From contig NZ_CADFEI010000024.1 in NCBI RefSeq assembly GCF_902833225.1, forward strand, positions 1 to 64,000: 64,000 nucleotides of DNA, in the 5' to 3' direction. The translations under genes and the position numbers were made by a program. The stretch comes from Burkholderia sp. BCC1644. Its GTDB lineage: Bacteria > Pseudomonadota > Gammaproteobacteria > Burkholderiales > Burkholderiaceae. Below the pieces are notes generated by a model, which was not told where the DNA came from, ran no database searches, and was given only the letters and a program-made list of their open reading frames with translations. Below are positions 24,868-35,278 of this stretch, piece by piece (the first letter of the stretch is position 1; every line of letters starts with the position of its first letter).

Positions 24868-26259
24868 TCACGTCGCCGACACCCGCCGCCCCGCGCTCGC
24901 CCGTGCATCGCGACCGCGCTTGTTCAGCCACGACGCCAACAGCACGATCAACGCCAGCACGGCCGTCGCACCGACTTCCATCCGGTGGTCCTCGCTGATG
25001 AACATCACGGTCAGCGTGCCGCAGATGAACAGGATCACCGCCCACGTGAGCCACGGGAACAGCCACATCCGCAGCGTCAGGTCGGCGCCGGTCGATTCGA
25101 GCGTCCTGCGCATCCGCAGTTGCGAGATCGCGATCACCAGATACACGAGCAGCGCGATCGCGCCCGACGTCGCGAGCAGGAAGCCGAACACCTGTTCCGG
25201 CATCAGGTAGTTCGCGATCACGGTCACGAAGCCGAATGCGGTCGACGCGAGCACGGCCGCCCGCGGCGTGCCGGTCGAATCGGTGCGATGCAGGAAAGCC
25301 GGCGCGTCCTTGCGCTTCGACAGCGAGAACAGCATCCGCGACGCCGTGTACAGCGCCGAATTCAGGCAGCTCGCGACCGACACGAGCACGATCACGTCGA
25401 TGATCGCCTTCGCGTTCGGGATGCCGATCAGTTCCATCGCGCGCTGATACGAGCCGTGCTTCGGCAGCAGCGGGTCGTTCCACGGCACGATGGCCGCGAC
25501 GATCAGGATCGAGCCGAGATAGAACAGCGTGATACGCCAGATGACCGAGTTCGTCGCACGCACGATCTGGCGTTGCGGATTGTCGGACTCGGCGGCCGCG
25601 ATCGTCACGATCTCGGTGCCGAGGAACGAGAACATCGTCGTGAGCATTGCCGCCAGCACCGCGCCGGCACCGTTCGGCATGAAGCCCTGGTGCGCGAACA
25701 GGTTCGATATGCCCGAGACGGCCGGCGCCGGGATGATTCCGACGATCGCCGCGCCGCCGATGCACAGGAACACGACGATCGCGACGACCTTGATCAGCGC
25801 GAACCAGAACTCGAATTCGCCGTAGTTCTTGACGGAGAAGAGGTTGGTGATGGTGAGCAGCAGCGTGATGCCGAGCGCGAAGATCCAGGTCGCGATGCCA
25901 GGGAACCAGGCATTGAGGATGGTTGCGGCGGCCGTCGCCTCGATCGGGATCACGAGCACCCAGAACCACCAGTACAGCCAGCCGATCGAGAAGCCGGCCC
26001 AATGGCCGATCGCGCGATCGGCATAGGTCGAGAACGACCCGCTGTCCGGATGCGCGACGGCCATTTCGCCGAGCATGCGCATCACCAGCACGACCAGTAC
26101 GCCTGCGATCGCATATGCGAGTATCGATGCCGGACCGGCTTCCGCGATCGCGTGGCCGGAGCCGACGAACAAGCCCGCGCCGATGACGCCGGCAATCGAC
26201 ATCATCGTCACGTGACGCTGCTTCAGGCCCGTGCCGAGGCCTGTATTGCTTCCACTCAT
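24868..26259 (-). CDS. gabP: GABA permease, amino acid/proton symporter
   Basis: This 463-residue, 12-helix APC-superfamily transporter closely follows E. coli GabP as I remember it. Shared blocks include RHVTMMSIAGVIGAGLFVG, SGSFSTYADRAIGHWAG, WLYWWFWVLVIPIEA, SVKNYGEFEFWFALIKV, TIAAAESDNPQRQIVRATN and SCLNSALYTASRM. It imports 4-aminobutyrate and related compounds across the inner membrane. The start at 26259 has a GAGAGAGA purine-rich site; the frame is open further upstream. No gabT or gabD lies nearby. A divergent control region with two dyads precedes it. Confidence 0.9.
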   Translation of the reverse strand: MSGSNTGLGTGLKQRHVTMMSIAGVIGAGLFVGSGHAIAEAGPASILAYAIAGVLVVLVMRMLGEMAVAHPDSGSFSTYADRAIGHWAGFSIGWLYWWFWVLVIPIEATAAATILNAWFPGIATWIFALGITLLLTITNLFSVKNYGEFEFWFALIKVVAIVVFLCIGGAAIVGIIPAPAVSGISNLFAHQGFMPNGAGAVLAAMLTTMFSFLGTEIVTIAAAESDNPQRQIVRATNSVIWRITLFYLGSILIVAAIVPWNDPLLPKHGSYQRAMELIGIPNAKAIIDVIVLVSVASCLNSALYTASRMLFSLSKRKDAPAFLHRTDSTGTPRAAVLASTAFGFVTVIANYLMPEQVFGFLLATSGAIALLVYLVIAISQLRMRRTLESTGADLTLRMWLFPWLTWAVILFICGTLTVMFISEDHRMEVGATAVLALIVLLASWLNKRGRDARASAGRRVSAT

Positions 26260-26626
26260 CTGTCTCTCTCCAAAAAACGGTTCCGGTACGACCGGGGGTC
26301 GCATGAAGGCGGCGCGGGGAGTTGTCGTTCTTGAATCCGGCTGCGACCGCGCGTGCGTCGCACGCGGGCATGAGGCCGGATGGGGCCTGTCGGGTCGGTG
26401 CGCCCACGCAGTCTGCGAAGCTGCGGGTGCGATGCGGCTCGCAAGGCGCCGGCGCATCGCGTGCGCCCTTTCCATCGGCTTTCGTCAGCCGCCTTCGAAG
26501 CGATGGAGTGTAAGCATCAAACGGTTCTTCACTAAGAACCAATTGAAGAATTTCGATGGAACCACTTGTTGCATCGATGCGAACCGATGCAACGCTTGAT
26601 CCGGTTCGGCGCCGGTTCGCGTGCTG
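26260..26626. other. gabP upstream region with two inverted repeats
   Basis: This 367-bp gap lies between the gabP start and the YjbR-family gene end, both on the minus strand. The right half is AT-rich and holds two perfect dyads: GGTTCTT-CACT-AAGAACC at 26523-26540 and GTTGCATCG-N8-CGATGCAAC at 26568-26593. They lie 260-335 bp upstream of gabP. I see no gene here. Confidence 0.55.
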
Positions 26627-26962
26627 TCAGCGCGCCGCTTCGTCCCGCCACCTGGCCGGGACGATCGCGTGCCATTCTCGCAGAAGCAGGTTTTTCACGG
26701 CGTCGGGATGCGCGGCCGACAGGCGCACCAGCACGACCGGCCAGCCGACATAGTGATCCGTCACGTAATACACGTCAGGCTCCGATTCGATCAGCCATGC
26801 GCGCTCATCGGGGCCGACGCCCTTCACGACGAGCGTGTCGCCATCCTCGCGCAGCCGGGCGAGCATCTTGCCCTTCACCCTGAGTGCGGGCGTACCGTAC
26901 GAGGTGCCCTCCTCGACACCCCGCCATGCGAGCGCGATCTGCCGGACCTCGTCGAATGTCAC
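26627..26962 (-). CDS. MmcQ/YjbR family protein
   Basis: This 111-residue protein fits the YjbR/CyaY-like family: FDEVRQIALAWRGVEEGTSYGTPALRVKGKMLARL, then VKGVGPDERAWLIESEPDVYYVTDHYVGWPVVLVRL and a C-terminal LLREWHAI. These small proteins are annotated as possible DNA-binding but their role is unknown. The start is GTG with a strong ribosome site (GGGAGG) about 6 bases upstream. It sits 80 bp downstream of the MFS gene and may be cotranscribed with it. Confidence 0.8.
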   Translation of the reverse strand: MTFDEVRQIALAWRGVEEGTSYGTPALRVKGKMLARLREDGDTLVVKGVGPDERAWLIESEPDVYYVTDHYVGWPVVLVRLSAAHPDAVKNLLLREWHAIVPARWRDEAAR

Positions 26963-27042
26963 GCTGCCTCCCGACCGTTGGCCGATGGTTGACGCTCCGG
27001 CCACCCTACCGGAAATTGCGCGGCGCGCCCAGCCGGGCGCGC

Positions 27043-28308
27043 CTATCCGCCGGCTGCGCGCGCGGGCGCCGGCGCCCGCCCCGTCGTCGCGACTATCGCG
27101 AACGCGATCGCATTCGCGGCGGCGCTCGCGAGGATCGGCACGAGATAACCGCCGCCCGCGTCGTAGATGAACCCGGCGGCGGCCGGCCCGATCAGCGTGC
27201 CGAATGCGACGCTCGTGTACAGGATGCCGATGATCGCGCTCACGTTGCGCCCGCCGAAGTAGTCCATCACGACCGCCGGCAGCACGGCGACCCAGCCGCC
27301 GTAGAACACGCCGAACACGAGCGCGAACGCGGCAAGCGTCGCGACCGTGCCGGCGCCCGCCCACGCAACGAGCGCAACGGCCATGCCGGCGAACATCGCA
27401 AGCAGCGACGCGCGGCGGCCGAAGCGGTCGGCCAGGCCGCCGAGAAAAAAGCGGCCCGCCGTGCTGCCGACGCCGATCGCGCCGAGCAGCAACACCGCCG
27501 TCGACGGCGCGACGCCATGATCGAGCGCGTACGGCACGAGGTGAACGAACGGGACGAACACGCCGAACGAGCACACGAGGCACGCGGCGTAGAGGCTCGC
27601 GAACGGCCGCGACGTGACGGCTTCGCGCACCGTCGCGCCGGCGTGCGCGGTCGCGCCGGCCCGGGCCGCAACGGGCTGCCGGCCGCCTTCGTCGGGGGCA
27701 TCGCCATCCGGCAACAGTCCGCGCCCGCGCGGATCGTTCTCGATCAGCAGCGACATGCCGGCCCCCAGCACGACCGCGATCACGGCCAGCGTGAAATATG
27801 CGCCACGCCAGCCGACATGCGCGATCAACGCGGACGCGAGCGGCGGCATCACGAGCGTACCGACGCCGATCCCGGCGACCGCGAGCCCCGACGCGAAGCC
27901 GCGCCGGCGCACGAACCAGCGCTGCACCGCGCCGACGGCCGGCACGTACGCGCAACCGACGCCGAGACCGACCCCGAGCCCATACGCGACATACACCTGC
28001 AGCAGCGACTGCGCGGCGCCGGCGGCCGCCAGCCCGGCGCCCGTCAGCAGCATCCCGACGATGGCGAGCCGCCGCGAACCGAAGCGATCGGCCAGCGGCC
28101 CGCTGATGATGCCGAAACCGAAATACAGGAAACCGGCGAGCGAGAACACGAGCGAGATCTGCCCGCGCGATGCCGCGAAATCCCGCTGCAGCGACTCGAC
28201 GAACGCGCTGAACGAATACGCGCTGCCGAACCCGACGAACGTGACGGCGAACGCGGCCGCGACCACGTACCAGCCGTAGAAGAGACGCGATGCGCCCGGG
28301 CGGTTCAT
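27043..28308 (-). CDS. MFS transporter, monocarboxylate/oxalate-formate antiporter type
   Basis: This 421-residue protein has 12 predicted helices in two halves with a central hydrophilic loop (about 200-230). The N-terminus FYGWYVVAAAFAVTFVGFGSAYSFSAF and the loop GPLADRFGSRR are typical of the oxalate/formate and monocarboxylate branch. The likely substrate is a small organic acid. The start at 28308 has an AGAGGAG ribosome site. A LysR-type gene is transcribed divergently 193 bp away and is the probable regulator. ATAG-ATGAA-CTAT (28368-28380) in the gap is a weak operator candidate. Confidence 0.85.
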   Translation of the reverse strand: MNRPGASRLFYGWYVVAAAFAVTFVGFGSAYSFSAFVESLQRDFAASRGQISLVFSLAGFLYFGFGIISGPLADRFGSRRLAIVGMLLTGAGLAAAGAAQSLLQVYVAYGLGVGLGVGCAYVPAVGAVQRWFVRRRGFASGLAVAGIGVGTLVMPPLASALIAHVGWRGAYFTLAVIAVVLGAGMSLLIENDPRGRGLLPDGDAPDEGGRQPVAARAGATAHAGATVREAVTSRPFASLYAACLVCSFGVFVPFVHLVPYALDHGVAPSTAVLLLGAIGVGSTAGRFFLGGLADRFGRRASLLAMFAGMAVALVAWAGAGTVATLAAFALVFGVFYGGWVAVLPAVVMDYFGGRNVSAIIGILYTSVAFGTLIGPAAAGFIYDAGGGYLVPILASAAANAIAFAIVATTGRAPAPARAAGG

Positions 28309-28501
28309 GACGATGCTCCTCTCAGGTTCCACCGGCCACCGGGCGGCGTCCGGATTGCCTCATGGATATAGATGAACTATGTTGATCGCATCGGCCGCCG
28401 AAAGACGGCCGCGAAACATGCGATTCGATGCGACAACGGTACTCGTGAGCATGCATCGCCTCAAACGATATTTCGTCGGCCTTTCGCTTTAGAAAAACTG
28501 A

Positions 28502-29440
28502 ATGAAACGTTCCCGCCTGCCGCCGCTCAACGCGCTGCGCGCTTTCGAAGCGGCCGCCCGCCACCTGTCGGTGAAATCGGCGGCAGAGGAACTGTCGGTC
28601 ACGCCCGGCGCGGTGAGCCAGATGATCCGCACGCTCGAGACGCATCTCGGCGTGCAACTGTTCGAGCGCGTCAACCGCGGCATCCTGCTGACGGCCGCCG
28701 GCCGCGACTACCTGCCGCCGGTGCGCAACGCGTTCCGGCAGATCGCCGATGCGTCGCAGCGCGTGTCGGGCGCAGCCGACAGCGGCGTGCTGACCGTGAG
28801 CGTCACGCCGTTCTTCGCGTCCGCGTGGCTCGTCCCGCGCCTCGCGCAATTCCGGCACGCATGCCCGGATGTCGACCTGCAGGTCGTCACGAGCCACGCG
28901 CTCGCGGATTTCTCGCGCGACGGCGTCGATGTCGCCATCCGTCACGGCCTCGGGCGTTATATCGGGCTGTGCAGCGAACGCCTGCTGACCGTGGAGATCG
29001 TCGCGCTCGCCTCGCCCGAACTCGTCGCGCGGCTCGGCATGCCGGCGACGCCGGCCGATCTCGTCGGTTGGCCGCAGTTGCACGACGCCGAGCGCAAGGG
29101 CTGGCACATCTGGTTCGGCGCGCAGCGGATCGACGATTTCGGCCCGCCGCGCGGCGCCGCGTTCGACGATTCGGGGCTGCTGCTGCAGGCGATCGTCGCC
29201 GGGCAGGGCGCCGGGTTGCTGCCGGCCGCGATGGTGCGCGGCGAACTGGCGAGCGGCCGGCTCGTGCAACTCGCCGACGTCGCGTGGCTCGACGATTTCG
29301 CGTACTACCTCGTCTATCCGCCGCATCACGCCGAACGGCCGAAGGTTGCCGCGTTCCGTCGCTGGATTCTCGATGCCGCCCGGGCCGACGGCGCGGCGTC
29401 GATGTCCGGCGCCGGCAACGATCCGGCACGAATCCGCTAA
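28502..29440 (+). CDS. LysR-family transcriptional regulator (GcvA-like)
   Basis: This 312-residue protein has an N-terminal helix-turn-helix (PPLNALRAFEAAARHLSVKSAAEELSVTPGAVSQMI) followed by the LysR substrate-binding domain. The start PPLNALRAFEAAARH and the motif DGVDVAIRHG are characteristic of the GcvA/AmpR subgroup. It lies divergent to the MFS gene and most likely controls it in response to the transported compound. The last 20 residues are an unstructured tail. Confidence 0.88.
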   Translation: MKRSRLPPLNALRAFEAAARHLSVKSAAEELSVTPGAVSQMIRTLETHLGVQLFERVNRGILLTAAGRDYLPPVRNAFRQIADASQRVSGAADSGVLTVSVTPFFASAWLVPRLAQFRHACPDVDLQVVTSHALADFSRDGVDVAIRHGLGRYIGLCSERLLTVEIVALASPELVARLGMPATPADLVGWPQLHDAERKGWHIWFGAQRIDDFGPPRGAAFDDSGLLLQAIVAGQGAGLLPAAMVRGELASGRLVQLADVAWLDDFAYYLVYPPHHAERPKVAAFRRWILDAARADGAASMSGAGNDPARIR

Positions 29441-29493
29441 CATGCGGCGCGGGCCACCGGCCCGACCGCCATAACAACAAACCGAGAGAGACC

Positions 29494-29802
29494 ATGCCTG
29501 CCCTGCTCCGCCGCGCGACGCGCGTCGCGACCCTGTCCGTCGCTTTTTTCGTCGCATGCGCCGCGCTGCCTCCCGCCGCGCATGCATACCGCGCCACGCC
29601 CGGCTACGGTAACGAGGCCGATCTCGACCGTCACGACACGTATCGCAACCCCGACGGCGAAACCGTGCATGCGCCCGCGCATTCGAAATCGGGCCGCGTG
29701 CCGGAAGGCGCGAGCGCGCGCTGCCGCGACGGCTCGTACAGCTTCAGCCGGCACCGGCGCGGCACGTGCTCGGGGCACGGCGGCGTCGCCGCGTGGCTGT
29801 AA
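29494..29802 (+). CDS. Secreted DUF3761 protein
   Basis: This 102-residue protein has a signal peptide ending around AHA (32), a short variable stretch, and the C-terminal DUF3761 signature CRDGSYSFSRHRRGTCSGHGGVAAWL with two cysteines that may form a disulfide. The function of this family is unknown; it is exported. The gene starts 53 bp after the LysR gene. A purine-rich site (CGAGAGAG) precedes the ATG. Confidence 0.75.
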   Translation: MPALLRRATRVATLSVAFFVACAALPPAAHAYRATPGYGNEADLDRHDTYRNPDGETVHAPAHSKSGRVPEGASARCRDGSYSFSRHRRGTCSGHGGVAAWL

Positions 29803-29852
29803 CGCGGCGCATCCGGATGGCTGCGCCGCGCCAGCGGCAGCCGGCGGCGAAG

Positions 29853-29858
29853 TACAAT
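29853..29858 (+). promoter_or_regulatory. Probable -10 element of ettA
   Basis: TACAAT interrupts very GC-rich sequence 131 bp before the ettA ATG, implying a leader near 125 nt. No -35 match is visible 16-18 bp upstream. Confidence 0.4.
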
Positions 29859-29988
29859 ACGCGTTCGCGCCGCCGACACGCGGCGCCGCCGCCGCGCCCC
29901 GCGCGGCACGCTCCGTACCGAATCACCCGACGCCGCCACGCCCGCGCGCTGCGCGGCCGTCTCAACCACTTCTGACTTTCACACCGAA

Positions 29989-31656
<1,668 letters not shown>

Positions 31657-31733
31657 CCGGCGCGGCCCGGGCACCCGGCACTGCGGCAACGCGGGGCCGG
31701 ATGCCGAAGGGGCTCGCTTCCGGAGCGGGACAA

Positions 31734-31765
31734 AGAAAAAGCGGGCCGATGGCCCGCTTTTTTCA
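31734..31765. terminator. Bidirectional terminator after ettA
   Basis: AAAAAGCGGGCC pairs with GGCCCGCTTTTT around a GAT loop and is followed by a further T and TCATT. It lies between ettA and the convergent HAD gene. Confidence 0.9.
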
Positions 31766-31789
31766 TTCGCCCGAGCCTTCGCCCACCGC

Positions 31790-32413
31790 TTACGCGAGCG
31801 CGCCCAGTTCGCGCAGCCGCGCCTCGGTCGTCGCCGCGCTCGTGTGATGAATGCCGTGCCAGCCGAGCGCGGTCGCGGCCGCGGCGTTCTTCGCGTTGTC
31901 GTCGATGAACACGAGTTCGTGCGGCGTGATGCCCGGCAGGTGCGGCTCGATTCGTGCGTGCATCTCGCGGTAGATCGCCGGATCGGGTTTCACGAGCTTC
32001 ACACGGCCCGACACGACGATGTCCTTGAAACGCCGCAGGATCGGGAAGTTGTCCCACGCATACGGAAACGTCTCCGCGGACCAGTTCGTCAGCCCGAACA
32101 GCGGCATCCCCTGCGCGTCGAGCCGGTCGACGAGCGCGGCGCCTTCATCGAGCACGCCGCCGATCATCTCGTGCCAGCGCGCATAGAACGCACGGATCAG
32201 CGCCTCGTGCTCCGGAAACTTCGCGACGAGTTCGGCCGTGCCTTCCTCGATCGTCTGCCCGCCGTCCTGGCGAACCACCCAGTCCATCGCGCACACATGC
32301 GTGAAGAACCAGCGGCGCTCCGCGTCGTCGGGAATCAGCTCCCTGTAAAGGTACTCGGGGCTCCAGTCGATCAGCACGCCGCCGAAATCGAACACCACGG
32401 CCTTGATCGTCAT
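31790..32413 (-). CDS. HAD-superfamily phosphatase (YihX-like)
   Basis: This 207-residue protein has motif I VFDFGGVLIDW (the second aspartate is replaced by glycine, as in the YihX branch), motif II GLTNWS, a lysine in KLVKPDPAIY, and motif IV FIDDNAKN. Such enzymes are sugar-phosphate or dehalogenase-like hydrolases. Its ATG overlaps the stop of the upstream cysteine hydrolase gene (ATGA), so the two are translationally coupled. The substrate is unknown. Confidence 0.85.
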   Translation of the reverse strand: MTIKAVVFDFGGVLIDWSPEYLYRELIPDDAERRWFFTHVCAMDWVVRQDGGQTIEEGTAELVAKFPEHEALIRAFYARWHEMIGGVLDEGAALVDRLDAQGMPLFGLTNWSAETFPYAWDNFPILRRFKDIVVSGRVKLVKPDPAIYREMHARIEPHLPGITPHELVFIDDNAKNAAAATALGWHGIHHTSAATTEARLRELGALA

Positions 32414-32961
32414 GCGAACTCCGTTGTCAGCACGTCGGCGAGCGGACGCGGCGTGACCGCGTTGCCCGACAGCGAATTGTTTGCCCAGATGAAGTGGTGA
32501 TGCGCGACGATCTGCGCGGCCGACAGGTGCGCGCGCTCGTTCGTCGTGTGCAGGTCGGACACGACGGTCGTCCGGTAGCCGAGCAGCGCGGCACGGCGCG
32601 CGGCCGAATCGACGCAGAACTCGGTCGCGTAGCCGCAGATCAGCACCGACCGGATGCCATGGCGGTCGAGCTGCGCCGCGAGCGGCGTGTCGTGGAACGA
32701 ATCGCTCATCTGCTTGCGCACGCGCCAGTCGTCGCTGCCGACGACCAGCCCCGCATGCAGCTCCCAGCCCGGCGTGCCTGGCACGACATCGTCGTCCGCA
32801 TCGCCGTCTTGCTGCACGAAGCAGACGGGCGCGTTTGCCGCGCGCGCCGCCGCCGTCAACCGGTTGATGCCCGACACGACGTCGTCGAGCCGGTAAGCGG
32901 GCTGCGCCCGCTCCACCAGCCCGCGCTGCATGTCGATCACGATCACTGCAGTGTCCGCCAT
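32410..32961 (-). CDS. Isochorismatase-family cysteine hydrolase
   Basis: This 183-residue protein shows the isochorismatase-fold triad: D10 in VIVIDMQRGL, the lysine in VRKQMSDSF, and the nucleophilic cysteine in GYATEFCVDSAARRA. Related enzymes hydrolyse nicotinamide, carbamoyl groups or isochorismate; this one cannot be assigned further. The start at 32961 fits the family. It is the first gene of an operon with the HAD phosphatase, and its stop overlaps that start by four bases. The upstream frame is open but unconserved. Confidence 0.85.
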   Translation of the reverse strand: MADTAVIVIDMQRGLVERAQPAYRLDDVVSGINRLTAAARAANAPVCFVQQDGDADDDVVPGTPGWELHAGLVVGSDDWRVRKQMSDSFHDTPLAAQLDRHGIRSVLICGYATEFCVDSAARRAALLGYRTTVVSDLHTTNERAHLSAAQIVAHHHFIWANNSLSGNAVTPRPLADVLTTEFA

Positions 32962-33019
32962 TGCTTGCCCTCGGTTTTGTCGTTCGGCCGTTGTCCGGCC
33001 GTTATCGCATGGTGTTGCG

Positions 33020-34834
33020 TCAGATCGGCTGCGTGCGCGCGTCGAGCCATGCCTTCGCATCGCCGCTCAGGTGCCGGCCGACGCGCTCGCGCACCGTCGC
33101 GTGATACGTGTTCAGCCACGCGCGCTCTTCGTCGTGCAGCATCTCGATCAGCACGCAGCGCGTGTCGATCGGGCACAGCGTCAGCGTCTCGAACGCGAGG
33201 AAATCGCCGAATTCCGTCTTCCCGGCCGCGCGGTTCACGACCAGGTTCTCGATCCGGATACCCCACTGGCCGGGTCGGTACACGCCCGGCTCGATCGACG
33301 TGATCATGCCTTCTTCCATCGCCGTGTGCGGCTCGGCCGGCGCGTAGTGCGAGATGACCTGCGGGCCTTCGTGCACGTTCAGGAAGTAGCCGACGCCATG
33401 CCCCGTGCCGTGCCCATAGTCGAGCCCGGCCGCCCACATCGGCGCGCGCGCGATCGCGTCGAGCATCGGCGAGCGGATGCCGCGCGGGAAACGTGCGCGC
33501 GACAGCGCCATCATCGATTTCAGCACGATCGTGAAATCACGCCGCTGAAGGTCGCTGACGGTGCCGACCGGCACGACGCGCGTGATGTCGGTCGTGCCCG
33601 TCATGTACTGGCCGCCCGAATCGATCAGCAGCAGACCGTCGCCGGCGATCGTCGCGTGCGACTCGGGCGTCGCGTGGTAGTGCGGCATCGCGCCGTTCGC
33701 GTTGAAGCCGGCGATCGTCGCGAAGCTGGCGGACACGTAGCCGGGGCGCCGTGCGCGTGCGGCCGTGAGCTTCTCCTCGATCGTCAGCTCGCTGATCGTC
33801 TCGCGGTTCACGGCCTGTTCGAACCACGCGAAGAATTCCGCGAGCGCGGCGCCGTCGTGCTCCATCGTCACGCGCACGTGCTCGATCTCGGCGGACGTCT
33901 TGCGCGACTTCGCGAACGTCGAGGGATTCACGGCCTCGACGAGCTTCACGCCGGCCGGCACTGCTTCGAGCGTGCCGAATGTCACGCGGCGCGGGTCGAC
34001 CAGCAGCGTCGCGCCATCGGGCAACGCCGCGAGCGACGCGCGCGCGGCGTCGTATGCACGGACGTCGACGCCGTCCTGCGCGAGCGACGCGGCCAGCGCC
34101 GGCGACACCTTGCCGTCGGCGACGAACAGCGTCGCGCGATCGGCGCCGATCATTGCGTGCGCAACGAACACGGGATTGAAGTTGACGTCGGCACCACGCA
34201 GGTTGAACAACCAGGCGAGATCGTCGAGCGTCGACACGAAATGCCACTGCGCGCCCTGCGCGTGCATCGCGCGGCGCACTTCGGCCAGCTTGCTCGCGCG
34301 CGTCGTGTCGGCCTGCGGCGCCGCGTGCTCGAACACCGCGTCGCCGGGCAGACCGGGCCGCTCGGGCCAGATCGCGTCGAGCAGGTCGAGATCGGTGCGC
34401 AGCGCGATGCCGCGCGCGCTCAGCGCGGCCGTCAGCCCGCGCGCGGCCGCGACGCCAAGCACCGCACCGTCGACGCCGACCGTCATGCCGGCCGGCACGT
34501 TCTGCGCCAGCCAGTCGACGTGCGGCGCGCTCTGCTGCCCGCCCGTCATCTTCATCAGCTGCACGCCCGTGCCGGCCAGCTCGGCGTCGGCCTGCACCCA
34601 GTAGCGGCTGTCGACCCACAGCCCCGCGAAATCCGCGGTCACGACCAGCGTACCGACCGAGCCCGTGAAGCCGGACAGCCAGCGGCGCGCCTGCCAGCGC
34701 TCGGGCAGGTACTCGGACAGATGGGGATCGGCAGACGGCACGAGATAGGCGGCCAGGTCCTCGCGGGCCATGGCGCCGCGCAACAGCGCAAGGCGGGCCG
34801 GCACCGGCGAGACTTCGGGAAGACGGGCATTCAT
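33020..34834 (-). CDS. Xaa-Pro aminopeptidase (M24B)
   Basis: This 604-residue protein has two creatinase-like N-terminal domains and a C-terminal pita-bread catalytic domain. Metal-site blocks are LLIDSGGQYMTGTTDITR (two aspartates), DYGHGTGHGVGYFLNVHEGP (histidine), TSIEPGVY (glutamate) and the final glutamate in IRIENLVV. The three-domain size matches the larger aminopeptidase P group (about 600 residues), not the 440-residue E. coli PepP. It removes N-terminal residues ahead of proline. The start at 34834 has AGGTGA upstream. Confidence 0.9.
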   Translation of the reverse strand: MNARLPEVSPVPARLALLRGAMAREDLAAYLVPSADPHLSEYLPERWQARRWLSGFTGSVGTLVVTADFAGLWVDSRYWVQADAELAGTGVQLMKMTGGQQSAPHVDWLAQNVPAGMTVGVDGAVLGVAAARGLTAALSARGIALRTDLDLLDAIWPERPGLPGDAVFEHAAPQADTTRASKLAEVRRAMHAQGAQWHFVSTLDDLAWLFNLRGADVNFNPVFVAHAMIGADRATLFVADGKVSPALAASLAQDGVDVRAYDAARASLAALPDGATLLVDPRRVTFGTLEAVPAGVKLVEAVNPSTFAKSRKTSAEIEHVRVTMEHDGAALAEFFAWFEQAVNRETISELTIEEKLTAARARRPGYVSASFATIAGFNANGAMPHYHATPESHATIAGDGLLLIDSGGQYMTGTTDITRVVPVGTVSDLQRRDFTIVLKSMMALSRARFPRGIRSPMLDAIARAPMWAAGLDYGHGTGHGVGYFLNVHEGPQVISHYAPAEPHTAMEEGMITSIEPGVYRPGQWGIRIENLVVNRAAGKTEFGDFLAFETLTLCPIDTRCVLIEMLHDEERAWLNTYHATVRERVGRHLSGDAKAWLDARTQPI

Positions 34835-34852
34835 GATTTCACCTGAGAGCAT

Positions 34853-35107
34853 TCAGCGACGGGCCGACAGCGCGACCGTCACGGCTACGGCAAGGAACGC
34901 GACGCCGGTGCAGACCGGCCATTCGAGCGTCTCGCCATCGTAAAACAGTCCCGAGAGATTGCCGGCCATGCGGGCGGCAGCCGCACCCACGATGCCGGCG
35001 AGCACCGCGATCCACCACGCCGGCCGACTCGTGCGCCGCAACGGATGCAGCCAGCGGCCGAACAGCCCGACGGCCGCTCCCAGGACAAGGATTCCAAACC
35101 AGTTCAT
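34853..35107 (-). CDS. Small integral membrane protein, GlsB/YeaQ-like
   Basis: This 84-residue protein has three hydrophobic segments (about 3-16, 24-45 and 60-80), with the GLFGRWLHP and LAGIVGAAAARMAG pattern recalling the transglycosylase-associated YeaQ/YmgE family. Assignment to that family is tentative. It lies 18 bp upstream of the aminopeptidase gene on the same strand and is probably cotranscribed. Function unknown. Confidence 0.6.
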   Translation of the reverse strand: MNWFGILVLGAAVGLFGRWLHPLRRTSRPAWWIAVLAGIVGAAAARMAGNLSGLFYDGETLEWPVCTGVAFLAVAVTVALSARR

Positions 35108-35278
35108 TCGACGCCTTCTATAAATTCGGATTCGTCCCATAGGCGTGAACGTTACCAGCGGCTAGCATCGATTCATCCATCGAACCCGGGACCAGCCGGG
35201 TGCCGCGAACGTTCGAGTGTAGGGGCCGACTCGACGTTATGGCAAGCGCGCACCTGCTGCCGTACTGAAGAAATCCTC

